From an uncultured Victivallales bacterium (GTDB lineage Bacteria > Verrucomicrobiota > Lentisphaeria > Oligosphaerales > JAFGRS01), in the NCBI GenBank assembly GCA_903834675.1, contig CAILKC010000476.1, positions 1 to 15,313 on the forward strand: 15,313 nucleotides of DNA, read 5' to 3'. The notes under the pieces are model-generated. The model made no database searches, had not been told where the DNA came from, and was given only the letters and a program-made list of their open reading frames with translations. Shown piece after piece: positions 15,217-15,313 of the stretch (within the stretch, counting starts at the first letter, position 1; each line of letters opens with the position of its first letter). The translations under genes were made by a program, and so were the position numbers.

Positions 15217-15313
15217 TCAGACGTGCAAACTGAGCACACGCCGGAAATTCATCTCCACCTGGGCGGCAACTTCCGTCAGCGACAGGCCCTTGACCTCGGC
15301 AATGGCTTCGAGG
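15217..15313 (-). CDS. TatD-type metal-dependent hydrolase, C-terminal end (partial)
   Basis: The minus strand entering from the window edge reads LEAIAEVKGLSLTEVAAQVE, then MNFRRVLSLHV and a TGA stop (15217-15219). The pattern A-x-A-E-x-K-G-L-S-x-x-E-V-A-x-x-x-x-x-N-x-x-R-x-L is the usual C-terminal helix pair of TatD family DNases/hydrolases. Only 31 residues are inside the window, so the metal-binding residues cannot be checked. It is a common housekeeping-like gene and probably not part of the glycan cluster. Confidence 0.7.
   Translation of the reverse strand, partial: LEAIAEVKGLSLTEVAAQVEMNFRRVLSLHV

Overview
The window is a 15.3 kb piece of a high-GC bacterial genome. Coding is dense, Shine-Dalgarno signals are recognisable, and every readable gene belongs to glycan degradation or glycan assembly. 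No ribosomal RNA, tRNA, phage, transposase, CRISPR array or housekeeping marker is visible, so the taxon cannot be fixed. The mix of cytoplasmic-looking glycoside hydrolases, a GNAT_C-type acyltransferase, a parallel beta-helix enzyme remnant and palindromic intergenic repeats (hairpins of the GCCCC-GAA-GGGGC and CCCAGGGC-NNN-GCCCTGGG type) reminds me of uncultured Planctomycetota, Verrucomicrobiota or Armatimonadota. That is an impression, not a determination.

Layout. Positions 1-912 hold no gene. They contain a palindromic repeat field: two related elements of about 81 bp in one orientation, with a 68-bp tandem repeat of the same family inverted between them. Positions 913-7815 are a plus-strand block of three glycoside hydrolase genes: a GH39-like clan-A enzyme with a discoidin-like domain, an unclassified six-hairpin (alpha/alpha)6 enzyme, and a GH31 alpha-glycosidase. 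Both spacers of this block contain octamer tandem repeats. The second spacer also carries the C-terminal remnant of a parallel beta-helix (GH28/pectate-lyase-like) enzyme. Positions 7875-9149 (minus) encode a GNAT_C/NAT_N-type acyltransferase. Positions 9321-10733 (plus) encode a B12-binding radical SAM protein, followed at 10851-12839 by a fused GT2-GT4 double glycosyltransferase. From the right, on the minus strand, come the end of a TatD-type hydrolase (15217-15313), an FkbM-type methyltransferase (14240-15040) and a GT4 glycosyltransferase (12879-14243). The last two overlap by GTGA.

How the parts may work together. The left block looks like a small hydrolase set acting in sequence on one oligosaccharide. 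All three enzymes lack a visible signal peptide, so they probably act in the cytoplasm on imported material, although no transporter or regulator is in view. The right half (radical SAM, GT2-GT4 fusion, GT4, FkbM) resembles part of a surface-polysaccharide or glycan-decoration locus. The best candidates for something undescribed are the radical SAM plus double-glycosyltransferase pair, the unclassified six-hairpin enzyme in the hydrolase trio, and the inverted repeat field with its octamer relatives.
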